DNA of 64,000 nucleotides from Cypionkella sp049896245. Lineage in GTDB: Bacteria > Pseudomonadota > Alphaproteobacteria > Rhodobacterales > Rhodobacteraceae. This document shows, piece after piece, positions 27,513 through 36,012 of the stretch (position 1 is the stretch's first letter; every line of letters starts with the position of its first letter). The notes beneath the pieces are model-generated. The model was not told the origin of the DNA, made no database searches, and saw nothing but the letters and a program-made list of their open reading frames with translations. The DNA lies in NCBI RefSeq assembly GCF_049896245.1, contig NZ_JAFCTX010000023.1, forward strand, positions 14,159 to 78,158. Reading direction: 5' to 3'. Both the position numbers and the translations under genes were made by a program.

Positions 27513-28408
27513 CCCTGCATTCTCTCCCCATTCTGCGCGGCCTTGACGGCGACGGCTCGGTGCAAGTGCATCAGGACGCCGACACCAAGATCGAAGGCGC
27601 GAAAGTGTTTTCGGTCTATGGCAAGGGCGGAATTGGGAAATCGACCACCTCAAGCAATCTGTCGGCGGCGTTTTCGATGATGGGCAAGCGGGTGTTGCAG
27701 ATCGGCTGCGATCCCAAACATGACTCTACGTTCACATTGACCGGGCGGCTGCAAGCCACGGTGATCGACATCCTGAAAGACGTGGATTTCCACGCCGAGG
27801 AACTCCGCCCCGAAGATTACGTCGCCACCGGCTTTAACGGCGTGAAATGCGTCGAGGCTGGCGGCCCGCCCGCTGGAACCGGCTGCGGCGGCTATGTGGT
27901 GGGCCAGACGGTGAAACTGCTGAAACAGCACCACCTGCTGGAAGACACCGACGTGGTGATTTTCGATGTGCTGGGCGATGTGGTCTGCGGCGGTTTTGCC
28001 GCCCCCTTGCAGCACGCCGACCGCGCCTTGATCATCACCGCCAATGATTTCGACAGCATTTATGCGATGAACCGCATCATCGCCGCCGTGCAGGCCAAAT
28101 CCGGCAACTACAAGGTGCGGCTGGCCGGATGCGTCGCCAACCGTTCGCGCGAGACGAATGAGGTGGACCGCTACTGCGAGCGCGTTGGCTTCAACCGCAT
28201 CGCGCATATGCCCGACATTGATGCCATCCGCCGCTCGCGACTGAAGAAAAAGACACTGTTTGAGATGGACGATAGCGAAGACATCGTAATGGCCCGCGCC
28301 GAATATATGCGGCTGGCCGACAAACTGTGGCGCTCGGTGCAAGAGCCCGGATCGACCCCCGCGCCGCTGCCGGATCGTGAGATTTTTGAACTGCTGGGGT
28401 TTGACTGA
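27509..28408 (+). CDS. bchL: Dark-operative protochlorophyllide reductase, ATP-binding iron protein
   Basis: BchL is the NifH-like reductase that feeds electrons to BchNB with ATP hydrolysis (299 aa). P-loop YGKGGIGKSTTSSNL starts near residue 37. The two conserved Cys that bridge the dimer through a [4Fe-4S] cluster are in GTGCGGYVVGQ and DVVCGGFAAP. ATG 27509 opens MTLHSLPILRGLDGDGS, as expected for the family. One base separates its stop from bchM start. Confidence 0.98.
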   Translation: MTLHSLPILRGLDGDGSVQVHQDADTKIEGAKVFSVYGKGGIGKSTTSSNLSAAFSMMGKRVLQIGCDPKHDSTFTLTGRLQATVIDILKDVDFHAEELRPEDYVATGFNGVKCVEAGGPPAGTGCGGYVVGQTVKLLKQHHLLEDTDVVIFDVLGDVVCGGFAAPLQHADRALIITANDFDSIYAMNRIIAAVQAKSGNYKVRLAGCVANRSRETNEVDRYCERVGFNRIAHMPDIDAIRRSRLKKKTLFEMDDSEDIVMARAEYMRLADKLWRSVQEPGSTPAPLPDREIFELLGFD

Positions 28409-28409
28409 G

Positions 28410-29075
28410 ATGGCCAACTACGCTGCAACCCTGACCCGCGTTGAGGATTACTTCGACCGCTCGGCCACCAAAGTGTGGGAGCGTCTGACCTCTGACGCTC
28501 CGGTGTCGCGCATCCGCCAGACCGTGCGCGAAGGCCGTGACAAGATGCGCGCGCTGATGCTGTCGCGCCTGCCCGCTGATCTGCGCGGCGCACGCGTGCT
28601 GGATGCAGGTTGCGGCGCAGGGCAAATGACCGCCGAACTGGCCGCGCGTGGGGCCGATGTGATGGCCGTCGATATCTCGCCCGCCTTGGTTGATATCGCG
28701 CTGGCCCGCCTGCCCGCCGAACATGCCCGCCGCGTCAGCTTTGCCAGCGGTGATATGACCGCCGACCATGGCCGCTTTGATTACGTCATCGCGATGGACA
28801 GCCTGATTTACTACGGCACCACCGATATTGCCGCCGCATTGGACCGCTTGGGCAGCCGTACCGAGACTGCCGTGGTGTTCACCGTTGCCCCGAAAACCGC
28901 CTTCCTGATGACATTCTGGAGCATGGGAAAATTGTTTCCCCGCGCCGACCGCAGCCCGATCATGGTGCCGCACGCATTTGCCACCCTGAACCGCGCCACC
29001 ATGGGCCGCGTGACCAAAATCGACCGCGTCTCTCGCGGGTTCTATATTTCGGAATGTCTGGAGTATCGGCCGTGA
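28410..29075 (+). CDS. bchM: Magnesium-protoporphyrin O-methyltransferase
   Basis: BchM methylates Mg-protoporphyrin IX with S-adenosylmethionine, giving the substrate of AcsF (221 aa). SAM motif I VLDAGCGAGQMTAEL lies near residue 64, and the acidic VMAVDISPALVDIA follows. The start at 28410 is one base after the bchL stop; the frame is open for 11 more codons inside bchL. Its TGA overlaps the lhaA GTG. Confidence 0.97.
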   Translation: MANYAATLTRVEDYFDRSATKVWERLTSDAPVSRIRQTVREGRDKMRALMLSRLPADLRGARVLDAGCGAGQMTAELAARGADVMAVDISPALVDIALARLPAEHARRVSFASGDMTADHGRFDYVIAMDSLIYYGTTDIAAALDRLGSRTETAVVFTVAPKTAFLMTFWSMGKLFPRADRSPIMVPHAFATLNRATMGRVTKIDRVSRGFYISECLEYRP

Positions 29076-30514
29076 TCTTCTTCAAATCGAAACATGTGCA
29101 ACAACTTAGCACCAAATGGATGCCGTTCGCTGACGCCGCATCCGAAGGCCTGACCCTGCCGCAACTGCTGCGCTTGGGGCTGTTTCAGGTTTCGGTCGGC
29201 ATGGCGGCGGTCTTGTTGCTCGGCACGCTGAACCGGGTGATGATTGTCGAGTTGGGCGTGCCTGCATCAGTCGTGGCGCTGATGATCGCGCTCCCCGTCG
29301 TCTCGGCCCCGTTCCGCGCCCTGCTGGGCCATAAATCTGACAATCACAAAAGCTGGATCGGTTGGAAGCGCGTGCCTTACCTGTGGTTCGGCAGCCTGTG
29401 GCAGATGGGCGGCCTAGCGATCATGCCCTTCGCGCTGATCGTGCTGTCGGGCGATCAGATCCATGGGCCGGAATGGGCGGGCAAAGCCTTGGCGGGCGTG
29501 GCTTTTCTGATGACCGGCGTGGGCATGCACATGACCCAAACCGCAGGTCTGGCGCTGGCATCCGACCGCGCCACCGATGAAACCCGCCCCCGCGTTGTGG
29601 CGCTGCTCTATGTGATGTTCCTGCTGGGCATGGCGGTTTCTGCCGTGGTTCTGGGCCTTCTGTTGCGCAATTTCGACGAAATCCGCCTGATCCGCGTCGT
29701 GCAAGGCTGCGGCGTTGTGACCATGGTTCTGAACCTTGTCGCCCTGTGGAAACAGGAAAAGGTCCGCCCGATGAGCGCCGAGGAAATGGCGCAGACCCGC
29801 CCGATCTTCCACGAAGGCTGGCGCGATCTGATGGCGGGCGGCCATGCGGGCCGTTTGTTGCTGGTGGTGATGCTGGGCACCATGGCGTTTCAAATGCAAG
29901 ACGTGCTGCTGGAACCCTACGGCGCTGAAATCCTTGGGCTTTCGGTGGGTTCCACCACTTGGCTGACCGCCTGCAACGCCATGGGCGCGCTGGTGGGCTT
30001 TGTGCTGGCGGGCCGCTGGATGTCAAACGGGCAGGATATGTTCCGCATGTCGGCGCGTGGGCTGCTGGTGGGGGTTGTGGCCTTTCTGCTGGTGATTTTT
30101 GCGGCCCCGCTGCACTCCACCGTGATGTTCTACATCGGCGCATGGAGCATTGGTCTGGGCGCGGGCCTGTTCGCCGTGGCCACCCTCACCGCCGCAATGT
30201 CGCTGCCCGAACAGGGCGTGGCCGGACGCGGGCTGGTGCTGGGCGCTTGGGGCGCTGCACAAGCCACCGCTGCGGGCCTGTCCATCGCGGTTGGTGGCGG
30301 TTTGCGCGACAGCGTCGGGGCCTACGCGCTTCAGGGCGGCTTCGGCCCGGTGTTTTCAGCGCCCGCCTTTGGCTACTCTGTTGTTTACATGATCGAAATC
30401 GTCGTTCTGTTTGTCACCCTGATCGCCCTTGCGCCTTTGGTGCGGGTCGCTCTTTTCACCGCGCAATCCAAAGCCGACACTGCCCGTCTGGGTCTTGTCG
30501 ATTTCCCCAACTAA
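29072..30514 (+). CDS. lhaA: LH1 assembly factor LhaA (PucC family)
   Basis: LhaA is a 12-segment membrane protein needed for assembly of the LH1 antenna (480 aa). PucC-family hallmarks are GTLNRVMIVELGVPAS, FRALLGHKSDNHKS and the internal repeat of the major facilitator fold. I placed the start at GTG 29072, which overlaps the bchM stop (GTGA); an ATG at 29054 is inside bchM. puhA follows after 15 bases. In Rhodobacter a puhA promoter is known to lie within lhaA; I did not locate it. Confidence 0.95.
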   Translation: MIFFKSKHVQQLSTKWMPFADAASEGLTLPQLLRLGLFQVSVGMAAVLLLGTLNRVMIVELGVPASVVALMIALPVVSAPFRALLGHKSDNHKSWIGWKRVPYLWFGSLWQMGGLAIMPFALIVLSGDQIHGPEWAGKALAGVAFLMTGVGMHMTQTAGLALASDRATDETRPRVVALLYVMFLLGMAVSAVVLGLLLRNFDEIRLIRVVQGCGVVTMVLNLVALWKQEKVRPMSAEEMAQTRPIFHEGWRDLMAGGHAGRLLLVVMLGTMAFQMQDVLLEPYGAEILGLSVGSTTWLTACNAMGALVGFVLAGRWMSNGQDMFRMSARGLLVGVVAFLLVIFAAPLHSTVMFYIGAWSIGLGAGLFAVATLTAAMSLPEQGVAGRGLVLGAWGAAQATAAGLSIAVGGGLRDSVGAYALQGGFGPVFSAPAFGYSVVYMIEIVVLFVTLIALAPLVRVALFTAQSKADTARLGLVDFPN

Positions 30515-30529
30515 CCCGGAGGACACCCC

Positions 30530-31303
30530 ATGCTGGGCACAACTTTCTTTGGCAACTTTGACCTTGCTTCGCTGGCTATCTGGCTGTTCTGGGGCTTTTT
30601 TGCCCTGCTGATTTATTACCTGCAAACCGAAAACATGCGCGAAGGCTACCCGCTGGAATTGGAGGACGGCACGCCCGCGCCCAATCAAGGCCCATTCCCG
30701 CTGCCCAAGCCCAAAACCTTCATCCTGCCGCATGGCCGGGGCGAAGTCACGGTGCCGAACGGCGCGCGTGAGGCCCGCGAAGTGGCCTTGGGGCGCACCG
30801 CTGTGTCCGAAGGCTTCCCCCACGCGCCCTTGGGCAATCCGATGACCGATGGCGTTGGCCCCGCCGCTTGGGCACTGCGCCGCGATGTGCCGGAACTTGA
30901 CGGCCACGGCCACAACAAGATCGTGCCAATGGCGCAAGCCCCGGCCTTTGCCGTCTCTGCCGGACGTGACCCGCGCGGCCTTCCCGTGCAGGCGGGCGAT
31001 AACGAAGTGGTGGGTCGCATTGCCGATATGTGGGTCGATGCGCCAGAGCAACTGGTGCGCTATCTGGAAATCAACCTGAACTCGGGCCACCGCTGCCTTG
31101 TGCCGATGCCGATGGTGAAAATCTGGAAAGACCGGGTGCGGATCAACTCGCTGTCGTCCGATCTGTTCGACGGTGTGCCGGGCACCAAATCGCTGACCGA
31201 AGTGACCCTGCTGGAAGAAGAAAAGATCAGCGCCTATTACGCGGGCGGCACGCTTTATGCGGCAGCCAACCGCAAGGGCGGCTCTTTGGCGTGGAAGCCA
31301 TGA
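30530..31303 (+). CDS. puhA: Photosynthetic reaction centre H subunit
   Basis: PuhA (257 aa) caps the PufLM reaction centre on the cytoplasmic side and guides protons to the quinone site. One membrane helix lies at residues about 12-32 (WLFWGFFALLIYYLQTENMR in part), followed by the PRC-barrel cytoplasmic domain (DMWVDAPEQLVRYLEI). A strong ribosome site CCCGGAGG precedes ATG 30530. Its TGA overlaps puhB ATG by 4 bases. Confidence 0.98.
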   Translation: MLGTTFFGNFDLASLAIWLFWGFFALLIYYLQTENMREGYPLELEDGTPAPNQGPFPLPKPKTFILPHGRGEVTVPNGAREAREVALGRTAVSEGFPHAPLGNPMTDGVGPAAWALRRDVPELDGHGHNKIVPMAQAPAFAVSAGRDPRGLPVQAGDNEVVGRIADMWVDAPEQLVRYLEINLNSGHRCLVPMPMVKIWKDRVRINSLSSDLFDGVPGTKSLTEVTLLEEEKISAYYAGGTLYAAANRKGGSLAWKP

Positions 31304-31935
31304 GCGCGCCGCACGACGATTTCGCCATCGAGCCGGTGCGCGGCCTGCCCGAACGCCCGCCTGTGGGCGAGGAATTGCTGTGGCAAGGCCGCCCCGACAG
31401 TCTGGCGCTAGCCCGCGATGCCTTCAAGATCACTTGGGTGGCGGGGTATTTCGGGACGCTGGCGATCTGGCGGGCCTCGGCTGTGGCGGATGGCAGCCCG
31501 GCCTCGGTTATCGCGGTGATGCTGCCCTATCTTGCCATCGGTCTGGTCGTTTGCGGCATCCTATACCTGATGGCGTGGGTGCAAGCCCGCGCGACGGTTT
31601 ACACCATCACCACGGCGCGCGTTGCCCTGCGGATTGGTGCGGCCCTGACGGTGACGCTGAACGTGCCGTTCAAGCAAGTGGGGGCTGCGACGCTTTCAAC
31701 CAAGCGTAATGGCACAGGCTCTATCGCCTTGGAAACCTTGTGCGATACCCGGATTTCCTATCTTGTCTGCTGGCCGCATGTCCGCCCGTGGCGCTTTGCC
31801 AAAACCCAACCCACCCTGCGCTGCATCCCCGATGCCGCCGGCGTGGCAAAGATTTTGGCCGATGCCGCAGAAACCCGCATCAATGAACCCACCGTCGCCC
31901 GCGTCATGCCCGCGATGGCAATGGCGGCGGAATAG
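31300..31935 (+). CDS. puhB: Photosynthetic complex assembly protein PuhB
   Basis: PuhB (211 aa) assists reaction-centre assembly in Rhodobacter. A PH-like domain is seen with two hydrophobic segments near residues 45-60 and 68-95 and the stretch YTITTARVALRIGAALTVTLN in parts. The ATG at 31300 overlaps the puhA stop; the frame is open further upstream only inside puhA. puhC follows after nine bases with AGGAGG as ribosome site. Confidence 0.94.
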   Translation: MSAPHDDFAIEPVRGLPERPPVGEELLWQGRPDSLALARDAFKITWVAGYFGTLAIWRASAVADGSPASVIAVMLPYLAIGLVVCGILYLMAWVQARATVYTITTARVALRIGAALTVTLNVPFKQVGAATLSTKRNGTGSIALETLCDTRISYLVCWPHVRPWRFAKTQPTLRCIPDAAGVAKILADAAETRINEPTVARVMPAMAMAAE

Positions 31936-31944
31936 GAGGCGATC

Positions 31945-32409
31945 ATGGTCAGCCAAACCCAAAGCCGCGCCCGTCCCTCTGACAGCAAGGACATGATCCC
32001 CAAGCCCTTGTTGCTGGCGATGCTGGCGCTGGTGCTGGCCAGCCTTGCCGTCGTCAGCTTTTCGGTGCTGACCGGGCGCGATCATGTCGGCGTGCCGAAA
32101 TCCGCCACCATCGTGGCCGAGCGCAGCATCATTCTGCAAGGCGGCGGCGCGCAGGCGGTAACGGTGCTTTCAACCGATGGCAAACTTCTGATGGATCTGC
32201 CGCATGGCGGTTTTATCACCGTTATTCAGAACGGAATGGAACGCGCCCGCTTGACGGCTGGCGTTGATAAATTACTTCCTTTGCGTATTGTGGAATACGC
32301 GAATGGCCGCCTTGTGGCACAAGATGACTACACCGGATGGAGCGCAGAATTGGGCGCATTCGGGTCTGACAACAGGGCTGCGTTCGAACGGCTCATGTCA
32401 CAACTGTGA
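31945..32409 (+). CDS. puhC: Photosynthetic complex assembly protein PuhC
   Basis: PuhC (154 aa) is a single-span periplasmic-facing protein that helps organise the RC-LH1 core. A hydrophobic helix lies at residues about 20-42 (PLLLAMLALVLASLAVVSF), and the rest forms a beta-rich domain (GFITVIQNGMERARLTAG). Gene order puhABC supports the call. Its TGA overlaps a short GTG frame that runs into the next gene. Confidence 0.92.
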   Translation: MVSQTQSRARPSDSKDMIPKPLLLAMLALVLASLAVVSFSVLTGRDHVGVPKSATIVAERSIILQGGGAQAVTVLSTDGKLLMDLPHGGFITVIQNGMERARLTAGVDKLLPLRIVEYANGRLVAQDDYTGWSAELGAFGSDNRAAFERLMSQL

Positions 32410-32432
32410 TCACAATAAGGGGAACCAAATGA
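32406..32432 (+). other. Bridging mini-ORF between puhC and the 99-aa gene
   Basis: A GTG overlapping the puhC stop opens an 8-codon frame that ends in an ATGA overlap with the next start at 32429. The next gene has its own AAGGGG ribosome site inside this frame, so chance is quite likely here. Confidence 0.2.
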
Positions 32433-32728
32433 TGGCAATCTTTCGTAAAATCGCTGAAGAAGTGCCCTGCACCGTCGAGGTCAGCCACCGCTTCGAAAGC
32501 CTGCACGCTCATGTTCGTTTCAATAATGGCGCCGTCGTCTATCCGGGGGATGAGGTTCTGGTGCACGGCGCGCCGATCATGGCGGCTTACGGCGAGCTGA
32601 TCATCGAAGACCGCCAGGCCACCATCACCCGCGCCTCTTGGCTGGAACGACTGTGGACCCGCGCCACCGGCGATTTCGGCTTTATGGAACTCTGCGAGTT
32701 TTCGTTTTCCGATGAGGTGACGCTATGA
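32429..32728 (+). CDS. Conserved-position protein between puhC and acsF, function unknown
   Basis: The 99-aa soluble protein (first residues MMAIFRKIAEEVPCTVEVS) has no membrane segment or known motif that I recognise. A small gene stands at this place in other Rhodobacter-type puh operons, so a role in RC-LH1 assembly or in the cyclase step is plausible. AAGGGG precedes ATG 32429; ATG 32432 is an alternative. Its stop overlaps the acsF ATG by 4 bases, which ties its translation to AcsF. It contains two Cys and several acidic residues near the end (CEFSFSDEV). Confidence 0.8.
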   Translation: MMAIFRKIAEEVPCTVEVSHRFESLHAHVRFNNGAVVYPGDEVLVHGAPIMAAYGELIIEDRQATITRASWLERLWTRATGDFGFMELCEFSFSDEVTL

Positions 32729-33831
32729 ACGCCACCCCCAAAGGCCTTGATGCCGATTACGCCGAACTCGCCGCCGCCCAGCCGCAAGACACCCAAGCGA
32801 TGGCGACCGAGACCACCCTCTTGAACCCGCGCTTTTACACCACCGACTTTGAGGAGATGGACCGGGTTGATGTCACCCCAGTGCGCAAAGAATGGGATGC
32901 CCTGCTCGCCGAGATGAAAGCCGATCCCAACAAGGGCCATTTCAAGAAAACCGTCGATTGGACGGAATGGGACGCCAACTGGGACGGGATGGAGCCGAAG
33001 CTGAAGCGCGAATTCATCGACTTTCTGGTATCCTCCTGCACCGCCGAATTTTCCGGCTGCGTGCTGTATAAAGAAATGAAACGTCGCGGCTCGAACCCCG
33101 ATATATGTGAGCTGTTCAGCTACATGTCGCGCGACGAGGCCCGTCATGCCGGTTTCATCAACGATGCGCTGCGCGAGGCTGGCGTTGCGGTGAACCTCGG
33201 CTTTCTGACCAAGGCCAAGAAATACACCTACTTCCGCCCGAAATTCATCTATTATGCCACCTATCTGTCTGAAAAGATTGGCTATGCGCGCTACATCACC
33301 ATCTATCGCCACTTGGAAGCCAACCCCGATCAACGCTTCCACCCGATCTTCAAATGGTTCCGCGAATGGTGCAATGACGAGTTTCGCCATGGTGAGGCTT
33401 TCGCTTTGCTGATGCGCACCGATCCGAAACTGACCACCAGTTTCGCCAACAAACTCTGGATACGGTTTTTCCTGACGGCGGTGTATTCGACCATGTTCGT
33501 GCGCGACCATCAGCGGCCCGAGTTTCACAAAGCCCTTGGCGTCGATATCGAATGGTATGACCAAGAGGTGTACCGCAAAACCAGCGCCATCGCGCGGCAG
33601 GTGTTCCCGCTGGAAATCGACATTGACCACAAACGCTGGCTGCCCAACCTGCGCCGGATGCGCGATGCGTTTGGTCAAATGGATGCGGGCAAACGCAAGG
33701 GCGGTGTTGGCGGCTGGTTCAGCCACAAGCTGGGCGTTGTCAAAGCGGCGACGGCCTTCGTGGCGCTTTACACCATCCCGGTGATCAAATCAGAGCCGCC
33801 GAAAGACGTGCGGTTGGAGCCGATCTATTGA
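32725..33831 (+). CDS. acsF: Oxygen-dependent Mg-protoporphyrin monomethyl ester cyclase
   Basis: AcsF forms ring E of bacteriochlorophyll using molecular oxygen and a di-iron centre (368 aa). The two iron-binding motifs are visible: SRDEARHAG near residue 132 and NDEFRHGEA near residue 215. The oxygen-independent cyclase BchE is not in the window, so ring E formation here would need oxygen unless bchE is elsewhere. It is coupled to the preceding small gene by ATGA and followed by a GC-rich hairpin and puhE. Confidence 0.97.
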   Translation: MNATPKGLDADYAELAAAQPQDTQAMATETTLLNPRFYTTDFEEMDRVDVTPVRKEWDALLAEMKADPNKGHFKKTVDWTEWDANWDGMEPKLKREFIDFLVSSCTAEFSGCVLYKEMKRRGSNPDICELFSYMSRDEARHAGFINDALREAGVAVNLGFLTKAKKYTYFRPKFIYYATYLSEKIGYARYITIYRHLEANPDQRFHPIFKWFREWCNDEFRHGEAFALLMRTDPKLTTSFANKLWIRFFLTAVYSTMFVRDHQRPEFHKALGVDIEWYDQEVYRKTSAIARQVFPLEIDIDHKRWLPNLRRMRDAFGQMDAGKRKGGVGGWFSHKLGVVKAATAFVALYTIPVIKSEPPKDVRLEPIY

Positions 33832-33908
33832 TCGTTTTCCCGCATAAAATCGGCGGTTTGGGGCGGGCGCGCCCCGACCCCCGATTGCTCAACGGCGCCA
33901 CGCCATGA
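33828..33908 (+). other. Bridging mini-ORF between acsF and puhE
   Basis: A TTG overlapping the acsF stop opens a 26-codon frame that runs through the hairpin at 33849-33885 and ends in an ATGA overlap with puhE. puhE has no visible Shine-Dalgarno sequence. Translation is unproven. Confidence 0.25.
33849..33885 (+). other. Intercistronic hairpin between acsF and puhE
   Basis: Outer arms ATCGG/CCGAT enclose an inner stem GGGGC (33860-33864)/GCCCC (33871-33875). There is no T run, so it is more likely an RNA-stability or processing element than a terminator. Confidence 0.45.
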
Positions 33909-34729
33909 GCGATAACCCGTGGCTCGCCGCACTGACGACGCTGTTCATGTGGTGGTTCTCCACTGGCGTCATTCTGTGGCGGGTGCGGGTGGCCGACAAT
34001 GGCACGGCGCAAGATCATCTGAACTCGGTGATCATCGGCCTGCCCCTACTGGCGATCGGCTTTGCCGCCGCACGCGCGTCCTTGCCTGACCTTTCGGCCA
34101 ACGGCATCTACCTTGCCTTCCTTGCCGCCCTCGCCCTTTGGGCATGGATCGAACTCGCCTTCCTGTCCGGCATCATCACCGGCCCAAACCGCGCGCCCTG
34201 CCCCGCCTTCACGACCGCAACCGACCGCTTCTGGCGCGCCGTCGGCACCATCGCCTGGCACGAACTGACCCTGATCGCCACCCTGACGGCCCTTGGGCTC
34301 GCCTCACTCCACGCCGCCAACCCCTTCGCCTTTGGCACCTTCGCGCTGCTGTTCATCGCCCGCGTCTTTGCCAAGCTGAACCTGTTCCTCGGCGTGCCGC
34401 GCATCAACACGCAGTTTCTGCCCCGGCCCTTGGCGCACCTTGCCAGCTACTTCCGCATCGGCCGCATCACCGCTTTCTTCCCGATCTCGATCTCCGCCCT
34501 GACCGTAGGCTCTGCGCTGCTGCTGGAACGCGCGATCAACGTGACACATCCCGGCATGTCGTTGGGCTATGCCCTGCTGACCTGCCTGTGCCTGCTGGCC
34601 CTGCTGGAGCACTGGTTCATGGTGCTGCCGCTGCCCGATGAAAAACTGTGGCGCTGGATGATTCCGGCCCGCAAATCCCTCTCGCTGACCCCACAAAAAG
34701 ACCATCTCGAGGATGCCAATGGACTTTGA
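33905..34729 (+). CDS. puhE: Photosynthetic complex assembly protein PuhE
   Basis: PuhE (274 aa) is a polytopic membrane protein with about seven hydrophobic segments, known to influence reaction-centre and pigment assembly in Rhodobacter capsulatus. Family features include the N-terminal WWFSTGVILWRVR, NRAPCPAFTTATDRFWRAVGT, and the late LFLGVPRINTQFLP. Its end overlaps hemA by 11 bases. The order acsF-puhE-hemA is that of Rhodobacter sphaeroides. Confidence 0.93.
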   Translation: MSDNPWLAALTTLFMWWFSTGVILWRVRVADNGTAQDHLNSVIIGLPLLAIGFAAARASLPDLSANGIYLAFLAALALWAWIELAFLSGIITGPNRAPCPAFTTATDRFWRAVGTIAWHELTLIATLTALGLASLHAANPFAFGTFALLFIARVFAKLNLFLGVPRINTQFLPRPLAHLASYFRIGRITAFFPISISALTVGSALLLERAINVTHPGMSLGYALLTCLCLLALLEHWFMVLPLPDEKLWRWMIPARKSLSLTPQKDHLEDANGL

Positions 34730-35930
34730 TCAGATTTTCCACAGCCAGCTTGATGCCCTGAAAGCCGAAGGCAATTACCGCTCGTTTGCCGAATTGGAAC
34801 GCAAACGCGGTGCCTTTCCGCGCGCGGATAACCACAAAGATGGCGCGGTGTCAGAGATCACCGTCTGGTGTTCCAATGATTACCTCGGCATGGGCCAACA
34901 CCCCGCAGTCGTCAAAGCCATGGTCGATTGTGTGCAAACCAGCGGCACCGGATCAGGCGGCACCCGCAATATATCGGGCAACAACCACAAACACCTGCTG
35001 TTAGAGGCTGAACTGGCCGATCTGCACGGCAAGGCCGCAGCGCTGCTGTTCACCTCGGGCTATGTGTCAAACTGGGCGGCGCTGTCGACGCTGGGCAGCC
35101 GTATTCCGAATGCGGTGATTGTGTCTGATGCGGGCAACCATGCCAGCATGATCGAAGGCATCCGCCATTCCCGCGCCGACAAGGTGATCTGGAAGCACAA
35201 CGACTGGCGCGATCTTGACCGCAAACTGCACGCCGTCGGCGACCGCCCCAAGATCGTGGCGTTTGAGAGCGTCTATTCGATGGATGGCGACATCGCGCCG
35301 ATCAAAGAGATCATCGAAGTCGCCAAAGCCCATGGTGCGCTGACCTATATTGATGAGGTTCACGCGGTTGGCATGTATGGCCCGCGCGGCGGTGGCGTGT
35401 CTGAACGCGAAGGGCTGGCCGATCAGATTGACCTGATCGAAGGCACGCTTGGCAAGGCTTACGGCGTCGTTGGCGGATACATCACCGGATCGGCGGCGCT
35501 CTGCGATTTCATCCGCAGCTTTGCCTCGGGCTTCATCTTCACCACCGCCTTGCCGCCCGCCGTCGCCGCTGCTGCAACGGCTTCGATCCAGCACCTGAAA
35601 ACCAGCGATACCGAACGTCTGCGCCAGCGCGAGCAAGTCGCCAAACTGCGCGCCAAGCTGGACCGCTTGGGCATCCCGCATATGGCCAATGACAGCCATA
35701 TCATCCCGGTGATGATCGGCGACCCGATAAAATGCCGGATGATCAGCGACATTCTGATGCGCGACTGGGGCATCTATGTGCAGCCGATCAACTACCCCAC
35801 CGTCGCCAAAGGCACCGAGCGTCTGCGCATCACGCCCTCGCCCTGCCACACCGACGCCGATATCGACCATCTGGCCAACGCGCTTTCCGCGCTGTGGCAC
35901 CGCTGCGCGATCTCACATGCCGTGGCTTAA
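34719..35930 (+). CDS. hemA: 5-aminolevulinate synthase
   Basis: HemA condenses glycine and succinyl-CoA to 5-aminolevulinate, the first tetrapyrrole precursor (403 aa). The PLP-binding Lys is in EGTLGKAYGVVGGY (about residue 247). The Gly-rich SGTGSGGTRNISGN and DEVHAVGMYGPRGGG are also typical. I chose ATG 34719, which has GAGG six bases upstream, over ATG 34713, which overlaps that site. It overlaps puhE. If this replicon is a plasmid, a second chromosomal ALA synthase may exist. Confidence 0.97.
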   Translation: MDFDQIFHSQLDALKAEGNYRSFAELERKRGAFPRADNHKDGAVSEITVWCSNDYLGMGQHPAVVKAMVDCVQTSGTGSGGTRNISGNNHKHLLLEAELADLHGKAAALLFTSGYVSNWAALSTLGSRIPNAVIVSDAGNHASMIEGIRHSRADKVIWKHNDWRDLDRKLHAVGDRPKIVAFESVYSMDGDIAPIKEIIEVAKAHGALTYIDEVHAVGMYGPRGGGVSEREGLADQIDLIEGTLGKAYGVVGGYITGSAALCDFIRSFASGFIFTTALPPAVAAAATASIQHLKTSDTERLRQREQVAKLRAKLDRLGIPHMANDSHIIPVMIGDPIKCRMISDILMRDWGIYVQPINYPTVAKGTERLRITPSPCHTDADIDHLANALSALWHRCAISHAVA

Positions 35931-35969
35931 ATCACGTTCATTTGAAGGTGCCGACCTGATCCAGATCGG

Positions 35970-35987
35970 TGTTTCAAGCGTATAACA
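35970..35987 (+). promoter_or_regulatory. cycA: Possible PpsR-type box before cycA
   Basis: TGT at 35970 and ACA at 35985 are 12 bases apart, 26 bases before the cycA ATG, with TGTT/AACA symmetry. The inner sequence departs from the TGTCAA/TTGACA consensus, so a chance match is quite possible. Confidence 0.3.
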
Positions 35988-36012
35988 ATCAAAGTGAACA
36001 GGGAGGTTCCTG

